A stretch of DNA of 52,255 bases from an archaeon (GTDB lineage Archaea > Asgardarchaeota > Hermodarchaeia > Hermodarchaeales > Hermodarchaeaceae): the NCBI GenBank assembly GCA_016550425.1, contig JABXGS010000033.1, forward strand, positions 1 through 52,255, given 5' to 3'. A program made the position numbers and the translations under genes. How positions within the stretch are numbered: the stretch's first letter is position 1; every line of letters starts with the position of its first letter. Below the pieces are notes generated by a model. That model saw only the letters and a list, made by a program, of their open reading frames with translations, had not been told where the DNA came from and searched no databases. Shown here piece after piece: positions 16,601 through 24,938 of the stretch.

Positions 16601-18091
16601 TCATTTCATGGCTGCCTTTCTTACTCTAGGTCTCGTATCAAATGCAGTGACTCTAGAACCCTCATGTACTGTAGGTTCCTCCCAAACCCAACAACCACTT
16701 TCCGAATCAAAGGTGTCAAAGGTTAAAGGCCAACCACCATTTTCAGGACCACTGATGAACACATCCGATTCGGTATGAATATATTTGCTCAGATAATACC
16801 GAATCATGGCAAAGGATCCGGGCGGTAAAGTGGCATATACAAAGAGCTCCTTTCCGCCGGTATGATATTCAGTTAGTTTTCTCGTCCATGCCTGGGGTAA
16901 TTCGTTGACGATTCCCAGTAGGCGTGAATCATTTTCTTTTATGCGAATTATGACATCTTCTAGCAATCCTATTCTTCTTATGATTGGTTTTGGTTGAAGG
17001 ACTTCAAGTTCAATCAATCTTGATTTTCGGCGACTGGCCTGAGATACGCTCATGCCAGCAATAGATGCAAGCTTTTCTAGCTTCATCCGTGCATCTGATG
17101 CCAGTAAAGGAATCAATTTCTTATCCTTGTTGTCTGGAATGTACAATCTATGTGGGTTGGTTTCACCATCGCTTTGGAATTCGGATTGTTGACTCCAATC
17201 GGAATTGTGAAGTAAATGGGCTCCGATAAACAACTTTCGCCAGTCGATACTCCAGCGTTCTCTTTTTATCTGATAGTGAGTGAACTCAATGGTCTGACCT
17301 ACATCTTCGACATGATAGAGGGTGTATGTTGTACCGAAATGGCGGGTAAGGAAACTTGGAAGCTGGGTTATCTGATCCTCGGGTACGACCATGAAATACA
17401 GGGCGCGTCTAACATTTCCTGCAAGTTCACTATACGAGAGAATATAGGGACTACTAATCGAGGTTTTCGTATCATGGAGTTCAATGAAGATAGGAATCAA
17501 TCCTAGACGACGGTAGTTTAACTGTGCGGGGATTCGACAGATGTTCAATCTGCGTAGTCGGTTCCATCGGCTTCGTGTCTTTTTGTAAGAGGTTTTGAGT
17601 AATCGTGCTAGCGCAGGTATCGTAATCATTGGCATTGTACTAAAAGTCTTGATAATACGAACATCAAGTGGTGACAAAGGGAAAATCGTGAACTTACACA
17701 ATTCAGTTGCTAATGTCCAGAACTGCTTTACTGACAATGGCGTAGTTGTGCATTCTGCAATCGACTGAAGAAGTGGAAGTATGAGCTCAAGGAATCGCCC
17801 ATCTAATTTGCCATCCCATTCGATGAAATCCGCTAATCCCCGGTAGCCACCGGGGGAGAATACTACTTTGAAGGAAGTAAAGGATGAGTCCATGCAACTG
17901 CGAAGCCAACCAAGTTTACCTGTAAGTTTCCCTGCGAAGAATTCTTGGAAATCGTCTCTTATCATCTCTGGTAGAATGGGTGGCAACCAATAATCCAGTA
18001 TCTGATCTGGCGTCGTGGCTTCAGTATTAGAAATTTTTTGCCACGGCTTGCATTTCAGTTGTTTAGCTACCAAGTCTAGATTGAGTCGCAT
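16601..18091 (-). CDS. Uncharacterised protein with two Lrp/AsnC-like winged-helix units
   Basis: This 496-residue protein has a unique N-terminal helical region (1-150) that I do not recognise. Two helix-turn-helix segments are visible: near 170 (ITIPALARLLKTSYKKTRSR) and near 345 (KLEKLASIAGMSVSQASRRK). Each is followed by a region resembling the ligand-binding half of Lrp-type proteins. A tandem Lrp-like regulator is the best description. It lies upstream of the Ig-like surface protein on the same strand and could regulate it, but this is inferred from position only. Confidence 0.6.
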   Translation of the reverse strand: MRLNLDLVAKQLKCKPWQKISNTEATTPDQILDYWLPPILPEMIRDDFQEFFAGKLTGKLGWLRSCMDSSFTSFKVVFSPGGYRGLADFIEWDGKLDGRFLELILPLLQSIAECTTTPLSVKQFWTLATELCKFTIFPLSPLDVRIIKTFSTMPMITIPALARLLKTSYKKTRSRWNRLRRLNICRIPAQLNYRRLGLIPIFIELHDTKTSISSPYILSYSELAGNVRRALYFMVVPEDQITQLPSFLTRHFGTTYTLYHVEDVGQTIEFTHYQIKRERWSIDWRKLFIGAHLLHNSDWSQQSEFQSDGETNPHRLYIPDNKDKKLIPLLASDARMKLEKLASIAGMSVSQASRRKSRLIELEVLQPKPIIRRIGLLEDVIIRIKENDSRLLGIVNELPQAWTRKLTEYHTGGKELFVYATLPPGSFAMIRYYLSKYIHTESDVFISGPENGGWPLTFDTFDSESGCWVWEEPTVHEGSRVTAFDTRPRVRKAAMK

Positions 18092-18159
18092 AGGCCTACA
18101 TCAGAAAAATAGCAGCTTTCCTTGAAAAACCCCACAAATACCGACGTTTGTAAAGTGAG

Positions 18160-19293
18160 TTAGCTCACTGAACGGAATTCTAAACCGAGTCTTTCTGCAT
18201 AGTCGTAAGCTTGTCTCATTTCATCTTGTGAGACTCGAGAAGTGATGTCGGCGTATTTGTCCGGTTGCTTTAGGACCTGCCAAAGGGGGCGATATTGTGC
18301 CATGATGTTAACGAGGGCTTTGGGAGTATTTTGTGAAATCCAATCGAGGATGGGAATTACGCAACATTGGAGGTGATTTGGAAGAACAAGAACACGAATG
18401 ATCATTTCATTTGTTCCCTTAAGATAAGCGGTTTTGATATTTCGTGTAACAACGGGTGTATAGTTGCTGGCGTCAGAGATTCTTTCTGCACATGCATCAG
18501 AGAAATACTTGAGGTCTGGAAGCCAAAAATCGATGATATCAGTAAGGAGATCAATTGCTTCTTCTGATAGGTACATATTGGAATTCCAAAGTTGGGTAAT
18601 GTTGAATTGCTGGTGTTTCATCGACCCGAGTATTGTATGAAGATGAGGCGTGGGTTCGCCTCCAACGTAGTTAATGTTCTTTGCTCCTTGTGATGCTAGT
18701 TCATCTGCTATTGAAGCTAATTGTTGGTGAGAAATTACTCGACCATTTTTTGGGTTACAGGAGATGTCATAATTCTGACAATGGGCACAACGAAAATTAC
18801 ATCCACTGAAAAAAATCGTCCCTGATGGGACGAGGGGGGCTTCTTCTCCTGAGTGAAGGAATGCTGATGATACGTAACTGGTGTTATTCACTCTACAATA
18901 TCCGAGTTGTTTCACACGGTTGGTCTTACATCGGCGCTCACAAAAGGTACAGCTTTCAATAATACGGTTAGCTAGTTGAATTTTAAGGTCTAAAAATGAG
19001 GGTGTTGTAGTGTTTTGAACATCAGCTTCACCAGTTTCTTTAACTTCTCGAAACAGCTTTTTGAAATCTTTTCGTGCATTATTATGAGATTTCCAGAGGT
19101 CTGCCATTGTCATGGTATCTGAGAGATCTACTGAAATATTTCGAGCTAAAAGGTAACGTGCTGGTAGCTTTAGATCGATTATGGAACGATATCTTTGTAA
19201 TCGTTTTCTAATGATATCTTGAGACCATACAGTTACAGCATCGTTTCTTGTGAACTTCCACATTTCAATGACCCCGTACAAACGTATCTTCAT
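18160..19293 (-). CDS. Radical SAM protein of the PflX type
   Basis: A radical S-adenosylmethionine enzyme related to pyruvate-formate-lyase activating proteins (the PflX group, whose substrate is not established). The cluster motif CxxxCxxC is at residues 165, 169 and 172 in the segment SGCNFRCAHCQNY. An additional N-terminal cysteine set (115, 118, 122, 133) precedes it, typical of this group. GGEPTPHL supports SAM binding. The length of 377 fits. The start may be the ATG at 19293 or the one at 19263. No glycyl radical enzyme is seen nearby, so the target is unknown. Confidence 0.88.
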   Translation of the reverse strand: MKIRLYGVIEMWKFTRNDAVTVWSQDIIRKRLQRYRSIIDLKLPARYLLARNISVDLSDTMTMADLWKSHNNARKDFKKLFREVKETGEADVQNTTTPSFLDLKIQLANRIIESCTFCERRCKTNRVKQLGYCRVNNTSYVSSAFLHSGEEAPLVPSGTIFFSGCNFRCAHCQNYDISCNPKNGRVISHQQLASIADELASQGAKNINYVGGEPTPHLHTILGSMKHQQFNITQLWNSNMYLSEEAIDLLTDIIDFWLPDLKYFSDACAERISDASNYTPVVTRNIKTAYLKGTNEMIIRVLVLPNHLQCCVIPILDWISQNTPKALVNIMAQYRPLWQVLKQPDKYADITSRVSQDEMRQAYDYAERLGLEFRSVS

Positions 19294-19323
19294 GAAATTA
19301 TTAATTCCCTTGCTTTTGTTGAG

Positions 19324-19638
19324 ATGAGTAATTTTTTGGGAGTTTTTGTAGCTATTCGCAACAAGATGAAGGGTGAAACAGCGATTTTACTTCAAGCTTC
19401 ACAACTTCAATTTCAAAACCTCTTAGAACAGATTACCTACTATCTGATAGTTGGTTGGGGGGTTGTGATTCTTTTTGGGACATTTACTTCGGCCTTACTC
19501 ATCGCAATTGGATTCATATACTGGTTCACTGGTTTTGATTCCAAGAAAGGCAGGAATATGGTTATCGGAGGTATTCTTCTCTTCATTGCCATGCAGTGGC
19601 TGGCCTTCAATCCCCCTTGGTTAGTGATTATAGGATAA
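19324..19638 (+). CDS. Small membrane protein with two transmembrane segments
   Basis: A reading frame of about 104 codons (or 90 from the ATG at 19366) encodes two hydrophobic helices (around TYYLIVGWGVVILFGTF and NMVIGGILLFIAMQWLAF) separated by a short loop with GFDSKKGR. No family is recognised. It is divergent from the radical SAM gene and convergent with the LOG-family gene (9 bp between stops). The start is uncertain because a longer frame would overlap the radical SAM gene. Confidence 0.5.
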   Translation: MSNFLGVFVAIRNKMKGETAILLQASQLQFQNLLEQITYYLIVGWGVVILFGTFTSALLIAIGFIYWFTGFDSKKGRNMVIGGILLFIAMQWLAFNPPWLVIIG

Positions 19639-19647
19639 AATTTGAAT

Positions 19648-20148
19648 TCAGGGGTTTTCAAGATCTAATGCTATTCTTACCGCTTCTTCACCATTTTCAG
19701 CGGTATGAATATCGGCATTGGGAAACAAGTCCATATGGTTAATTATCATCTCTGTTGCGCCACCTGTTCCTTTCATCAAAATAAGGCGTTTTTCAAGAGC
19801 AATAGCGTAACCAATTTCACTTAAGGTTCCACTCGAACCAGCTAGGCTAATTATAGAATTGCCTGAAATGATATTGATAAAATTCCTTGCATATCCAATC
19901 CCAGTGGGCAGTGGTATATCAATAAAGGGATTAGCTGCAGATTCGTAGGCTTCGGGTAAAATTCCGACTGTTATACCGTTGGCAGATTTTGCACCTTTTG
20001 AGGCTGCTTCCATGACCCCGTTTTTTCCACCTGAAATCAAGATTGCTCCGTTTTGAGCAATAACACGACCAATCTCTTCAGCTAAGGTAGTAATTTCTCT
20101 AGATACTCTTCCACTACTTCCAATTACAGTTATACGATTTCTTATGAT
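19648..20148 (-). CDS. LOG-family (lysine decarboxylase-like) nucleotide-binding protein with a non-AUG start
   Basis: The protein belongs to the small Rossmann-like LOG/TIGR00725 group, some members of which release free base from nucleoside monophosphates. ITVIGSSG and SGGKNGVMEAASKGAK are clear, followed by AGSSGTLSEIGYAI in the active-site position. The canonical N-terminal strand ITVIGSSG is upstream of the first normal start (TTG at 20040), so that start would delete the fold. The full frame begins after AAGGAGG with ATC (20148) or ATA (20145) as the only early codons, giving 165-166 residues. It follows EF-2 directly, and the EF-2 stop overlaps the ribosome-binding site. Confidence 0.7.
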   Translation of the reverse strand: MIRNRITVIGSSGRVSREITTLAEEIGRVIAQNGAILISGGKNGVMEAASKGAKSANGITVGILPEAYESAANPFIDIPLPTGIGYARNFINIISGNSIISLAGSSGTLSEIGYAIALEKRLILMKGTGGATEMIINHMDLFPNADIHTAENGEEAVRIALDLENP

Positions 20149-20153
20149 GGTGT

Positions 20154-20160
20154 CCTCCTT
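20154..20160 (-). promoter_or_regulatory. Strong ribosome-binding site overlapping the EF-2 stop codon
   Basis: On the minus strand AAGGAGG overlaps the EF-2 TAA stop and lies 5 nt before an in-frame ATC. It decides the start of the LOG-family gene and indicates translational coupling with EF-2, even though no AUG, GUG or UUG follows at the right distance. Confidence 0.65.
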
Positions 20161-22259
20161 AACTCAATCCTCTTCTCTTCTTAATTTGTTGAATTATTTC
20201 GTCTGCTCGGGTTTCAGGGATAACCTGCCACCGAGCAAATTTTGTTTGCCAAATAGCTTTTCCTGCGGTATTAGAGCGTAATGTGTCAGCTAGATCAAAG
20301 GATTCTGAAACAGGTAACGATCCCGAGATTGAAACCCACTCTTCTTTGAATTTTACGTCTTCTACGTTTCCCCTTTTTGACATAATGACTTTGACAGTCT
20401 CTTTCTGAAAGTCGACAGGTACGCTGACCTCAATATTATATATTGGTTCGAGTAGTGCAGTGCCTGCTTTTCTGAATCCAAGGAAAATCGCTTCGCGCAT
20501 TAGGGACATAAGTTCGACTCTGCTCCGTTCAGCTGGTTCAGGGCTCAGTTGAATATCAATAATCTGAATCAAAGTATTTCCTATGGGTTCACCGCACATG
20601 GGCCCCCTTTCCATTGCCCAATTGAATCCTTCAATGATTGACTCTTTCTCACCATGTGGGATTGTCTTATCTGTCAGATTAACAAGGAGATTTCCCCGAG
20701 AATCCTTCTGCCATAATGTTTCCTCATCGAAAGTCTCACTTGGGATATTCACCGATATGCGCAAAGCGTTCTTTCCATTAGGGCTTTGGTGATATTTTTC
20801 TAAAGATACACTTTCTCTTACGGTTTCTCGATAAAGAACAATGGGATCTGAGGCATAAACAACTATCCCGGTTTTTTCTATATCTTTAACTGCAATTTCT
20901 AAGTGCAAAAGACCAAGACCAGAGAGTAAATTTTCTCCTGTTTGTTCATTAACTGAGTAGATTAGATTTGGATCACTTTTTGTAATGCTTTCTAGGTAAC
21001 TGAGTAGTCGAGGTAAATCCTTCGTTCTTTTGGTTTCAATAGCGATAGTTACTACTGGTTCACTTAGGTAAGTAATTTCTTCAAAAGGTACCATCCCTTC
21101 AGGTGGTTCTTGTCCTGTTATAGTATCCCCTGACTGTATCTCTTCGGATCCAATAATGCCGCAAATATTGCCAGCTGTTAAGGAGGGGACGACAACTTGA
21201 CGAGACCCCATAAATAGGGTAACTCGTTGTGTTTTGAAAATTGATTTGGATGGGTAATGCCGAACCTGAGTTCCTTTTCGAATGGTGCCTGAAAAAAGCC
21301 GACCAACGGCAATCAGTCCATGTTTCGATTCAGAAATTACCTTGGTAACACCAATTACCAGTGGGCCTTCTGAATTACAGGAACGAAGAGCTTTGCCTGC
21401 TTGAGAAGAAATCTCGCCTTTCCATATATCTTTCACACGGTATTCTTGAGCCCGCTTGGGGGATGGCAGATTGCTCGTTATCATGTTCAAGATAGGTTCA
21501 TGTATAGGTAGAACTTCGCTAAGCTTCTCAATCTCTTGGTCCTGATAGATTTTGATTATATCATTAAAGTGAAGATTGGCTGTCTGCATTAGGTCAATTG
21601 TGAAAGCCCATTTATGGATGGCAGAGCCAAACGCCACCGTCCCCAGATCGGGATTAACTATCCAAGGTCCATCACTATCATCAGATACAAAGATAATGAT
21701 TTTGTTTACATCTTGAATTATTTTTGCTAATCGTTCCTGGATTTGTTTCGATGATAGTTTTAGTTCACGAATGAGCCGGTCGATTTTATTAATAAAAAGA
21801 ACGGGTTTTACTCTTTCTTTAATTGCTGATCGTATTACACTTTCAGTTTGAGCCATAACACCTTCCACGGCATCTACAACTACAATAGCTCCATCTATAG
21901 CTCGTAAGGCACGGGTTACTTTACCACTGAAATCAACGTGGCCTGGAGTATCAACTAGATTTACCACAAAGTGAGATCCATGATATTCATGGAGAAGAGA
22001 GATGTTAGCTGACTTGATGGTGATTGAGGCGCTTGCGATTTTTCGCAAAAACGTTTCCTCGCCGTTGCTCTTCTTCTAAGTAATCCAATGCACGTGCTTG
22101 ACCAACAAGATTGTTGGAAAGCATTCCAGCATTAGCAAGCAGCGAGTCAGTTAACGTAGTCTTTCCATGATCAATATGGGCAATAATCCCAACATTGCGA
22201 ATATGGTCAGGATTCTTCATCAATTTCAGTAATTCTTCTAAGCGTTCTTTTCGAGTCAT
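20159..22259 (-). CDS. Elongation factor 2, two exons split by a 31-nt intron, without the diphthamide histidine
   Basis: EF-2 is the GTPase that translocates the ribosome. Exon 1 is 22055-22259 (68 codons plus 1 nt) with G1 AHIDHGKTT; exon 2 is 20159-22023 with [13 protein letters not shown] and all later domains. Joining them gives 689 residues and restores [16 protein letters not shown] at the conserved switch I region. Without splicing the frame stops after 84 codons. In domain IV the usual LHEDAVHRGP loop is replaced by [10 protein letters not shown], so glutamate stands where diphthamide histidine should be. It is therefore either a diphthamide-free EF-2 or the EF-2 paralogue known from some Asgard and Korarchaeota. 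The LOG gene follows in the same operon. Confidence 0.85.
22024..22054 (-). other. Bulge-helix-bulge-type intron in the EF-2 mRNA (31 nt)
   Basis: On the minus strand a 4-bp helix GAGG/CCTC is formed by sequence at 22057-22060 and 22026-22029. A 3-nt bulge AAA follows its 5' side and a 3-nt bulge AAT follows its 3' side. The intron interior folds on itself (CG/CG, then TTGCG/CGCAA around AAAAAT). Cutting after the second base of each bulge, as the archaeal splicing endonuclease does, removes 31 nt and joins CGA GGA A to TC ACC ATC, coding R-G-I-T-I. The outer exon helix is weak, so this is the relaxed (helix-bulge-helix) form. Confidence 0.85.
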
Positions 22260-22377
22260 GCTTCTACTCCAGGTTTTTGGTTCTAAACAAGTCTTGTTAA
22301 TGTAGGGGTGTGTGACTAGAATTAATTCCTAAAGTAGCTAAATAATGTGTAGTTTTCTTGAAGGGATCTTGAGCAAA

Positions 22378-24057
22378 TCAAACTAATTCCAAAACTGTTT
22401 GTTCAAAAATTAGAACTGTTATCTGAATTGTTTCAAGAAGGGTGGTTCCTTGTTCTGCGCTGAGGTAAAACTCATGCTGACCTAGTGGATATTCAATTTC
22501 AATATCCCATACCAGAGTAGCAAATCCCGAAGAATTGGTTATTGATACACACCACGTAGTATTTGACACGCATTCTATGAGGCTTATCGATATATTTGAT
22601 ATGGGCTGGAAATCCAAGGTAGTAAGTTGTATGACATATTCTACATGATCGGGTCGAATTCGGTGAAGGATGGAATCACAAATGAAACGAATATCATGTG
22701 TATTTGTCACATTGACATTGATAGTTGTAATGTTATATTCAGGAAGTCCATGAAAAATTGCTTTGAACAAAAAATCATTGTCTCCGACGTTTTGGGTCTG
22801 CCATTGGAATTGCGCCAGTCCCTCGTAATCGAGTTGAACTTGGATTAAAAGAGTCCATGCTGATTGATTATACAAATAGATAGAGCAAGTTTTCGTTGAT
22901 ATTGGAATTAACGATGCGAAATCAACTGCTTTCAAAGTAAATCCTATAGTATCGCCCAAGGTCGCTTCTGTGCAGTTTGGAGTTAATATTAAAATGGCAT
23001 CTCGCTGTTCGACCATTATCGGAATTGAAGTGTTTGTTAAGGAATGATTGTAAGTTATCGCTGATACAGCGAGCACATATTCACCGGCTATTGATGGTGC
23101 TTCTATGGCTGTAGAAAAGGTGTTTGATCCAGTGTAGGCTAAGGTCTTTGTTATATTGCCCAAATGACAGGTTACATTGGCATTTTTGAATTCATGATCG
23201 GCTATATCACATTGTAGGGATGCAGATACAAGGAGAGAGCTATTTTTCATCAAAGGATAATAGGTCTGAACTGAAGTGGTATTGACCATTACTGACAGAC
23301 TAATATTTGCTGGGTTAATGTTAAATGAGACCGATGAGTTGGCGGTTTTATAATCATCAGAATTTAATGCAAAAACCTTGCAACTGAAGTCTCCTGTTCC
23401 CAGGACACTGGAATTGATGGGGTGAGTGAAATTACCAACTATATCGGTTTGGCTGTTCCAGGATTTTATGGTTTGATTGTTCTGAATAACTGAGATTAAC
23501 ATTGGGTGGTTAGAAACGTCTAGAGACGAATTATGTGGATTACTAAGTGCTCCTGAAAGGTTAAGAATCTCATGAAATGTGATTTGCATTGGTTGTGAAT
23601 AGATTTCGAGAAGTAGATTGCTTCGGTGTACAATAAATTGCTGTTGTACTTGGTCTGTCATGGACCCAATTGAATCTTGTACCCATCCTTCGATTTGAAT
23701 TTCTCCAATTTGACCTGTTTCATTTGGGCTCCAATCATAAGCTGAGATATCAAAGGCGATTACTTCATGAATGCCAAAACCAGTGTTTGTAAATTCATGG
23801 ACTATGAGTGGAGAAGGTGTCCCTTGGACTCTTATTGAAACGCCTATTGCGCCTATTCCCAAAGGGTCCATTTGATCGTAGTACAAATCATATACAAGAT
23901 TAGCTTCTAGCTGCTCACCAATTTCCACAGAGGATTGATTTATGGTTACAGAAACAATCTGAACGAAACAATCCTCTGTTCTTACAAAATTGACTGGTAA
24001 TGTAAAGGGAAGAACAAGGATTGCTAATAACACTAGTCCCATAGGTAAGCGCTTCAT
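22378..24057 (-). CDS. Large secreted protein with Ig-like beta repeats
   Basis: The 559-residue protein begins with a clear signal peptide (KRLPMGLVLLAILVLPFTL). The rest is a series of beta-rich Ig-like units with many N-x-S/T sequons (such as NSSVLGTGDF, NHSLTNTS), suggesting heavy N-glycosylation. There is no C-terminal membrane anchor, unlike the related protein at 15467. It is likely an extracellular or S-layer-associated adhesin-like protein. It precedes EF-2 on the same strand by about 120 bp, and the two are probably separate units. The sequon density is notable given the oligosaccharyltransferase-like genes in the window. Confidence 0.7.
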   Translation of the reverse strand: MKRLPMGLVLLAILVLPFTLPVNFVRTEDCFVQIVSVTINQSSVEIGEQLEANLVYDLYYDQMDPLGIGAIGVSIRVQGTPSPLIVHEFTNTGFGIHEVIAFDISAYDWSPNETGQIGEIQIEGWVQDSIGSMTDQVQQQFIVHRSNLLLEIYSQPMQITFHEILNLSGALSNPHNSSLDVSNHPMLISVIQNNQTIKSWNSQTDIVGNFTHPINSSVLGTGDFSCKVFALNSDDYKTANSSVSFNINPANISLSVMVNTTSVQTYYPLMKNSSLLVSASLQCDIADHEFKNANVTCHLGNITKTLAYTGSNTFSTAIEAPSIAGEYVLAVSAITYNHSLTNTSIPIMVEQRDAILILTPNCTEATLGDTIGFTLKAVDFASLIPISTKTCSIYLYNQSAWTLLIQVQLDYEGLAQFQWQTQNVGDNDFLFKAIFHGLPEYNITTINVNVTNTHDIRFICDSILHRIRPDHVEYVIQLTTLDFQPISNISISLIECVSNTTWCVSITNSSGFATLVWDIEIEYPLGQHEFYLSAEQGTTLLETIQITVLIFEQTVLELV

Positions 24058-24187
24058 TCTGCTCTTTTATTTTGAAAGAATAATTAAACCCCAACATTTC
24101 CGCGTCTAACCATTAGTTCTATCTTGAAATGGGGTTGTGTTTTCAAAAAGGCTTACTTAAGCCATGCACTCTAGATTCGTTGGGTAC

Positions 24188-24577
24188 CTAATCGGTCTTT
24201 CGAAAAGTTATGGGCATTCCAGAACGCAAAGATTCAAAAACATCGCCAAAACTCTCAGTTTTGATTTGACCAATTGGATTAACCTTACCATATGGCGTCA
24301 TGTTTTCAAAGAACAAACAGATGGCGTCACCTTGAGGCCAATAAGCAATATCTCCAGCATTACATGTGGAAACTGCTTTTTCAGATCCCATGCGAATTCT
24401 AATTTCAAAGTATAGTTCTTTTTTCCAAATGTGTATTCGACTGTTAATGGGAAGTACTTTGAGTATCTTGTCGATAGTCCGTGGGGATAGAACGCTACGT
24501 AGTTCAGCTTGTAAAATTACTTTATTGCTCAGAGCGAATTCTACAGGAATCTGTGAAGAAAACTTAGGAGTGTTCAC
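24188..24577 (-). CDS. Cyclophilin-like fold protein (TM1367/DUF369-like)
   Basis: The product is a 129-residue beta-rich protein. The segment GDIAYWPQGDAICLFFENMTP followed by YGKVNPIGQI is the signature of small cyclophilin-like domain proteins of archaea and bacteria. Members have the cyclophilin barrel but usually lack prolyl isomerase catalytic residues; their role is unknown. It follows the eS25 gene by 12 bp and is probably co-transcribed with it. Confidence 0.75.
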   Translation of the reverse strand: MNTPKFSSQIPVEFALSNKVILQAELRSVLSPRTIDKILKVLPINSRIHIWKKELYFEIRIRMGSEKAVSTCNAGDIAYWPQGDAICLFFENMTPYGKVNPIGQIKTESFGDVFESLRSGMPITFRKTD

Positions 24578-24589
24578 TTGTTTTCCCCA

Positions 24590-24892
24590 TTATGCAGGCG
24601 TCTTGGAATAAAGTTTGAACTTTCCTTCTGAAGTTACTCGGTGAATTTGACCTTTCTTTTCTAGCTCCGTCAATACAGCCTTTGCAATACTTACTCTAAC
24701 TCCATATTTTTGTGCAATGGAGCTTGGAGTAATTACTCGCATTGTGGGAATTTCTTTCTCCATTTCTTGTTTTTGTTCTTCGCTGATGATTAGCTCACGT
24801 CGTACAGTTTCGTGACTTCGGCTTTTCGTTTCTTCCTTCTCTTTTGCACTTTTTGACGGTTGCTTTGAAACAGGTTTATTCTTCTTAACCAT
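24590..24892 (-). CDS. rps25e: Small-subunit ribosomal protein eS25
   Basis: The protein has a lysine-rich N-terminal extension and the winged-helix core of eS25 (TMRVITPSSIAQKYGVRVSI, then LTELEKKGQIHRV). In eukaryotes eS25 lies on the small-subunit head near the tRNA exit site; among archaea it occurs in the Thermoproteota/Asgard side and is absent from Euryarchaeota. The ATG at 24892 is preferred over a GTG three codons earlier because AGGAAGG precedes it by a suitable distance. Length about 100 residues. Confidence 0.9.
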   Translation of the reverse strand: MVKKNKPVSKQPSKSAKEKEETKSRSHETVRRELIISEEQKQEMEKEIPTMRVITPSSIAQKYGVRVSIAKAVLTELEKKGQIHRVTSEGKFKLYSKTPA

Positions 24893-24938
24893 GTGCGCCA
24901 CCTTCCTTGGAGGAATAATATTGTCCTTAAAGAGCTTT

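Noticed and set aside
20159..22259. EF-2 as a frameshifted pseudogene
   Set aside because: Both parts are fully conserved, no other damage is seen, and the exact 31-nt removal at a bulge-helix-bulge restores the family motif.
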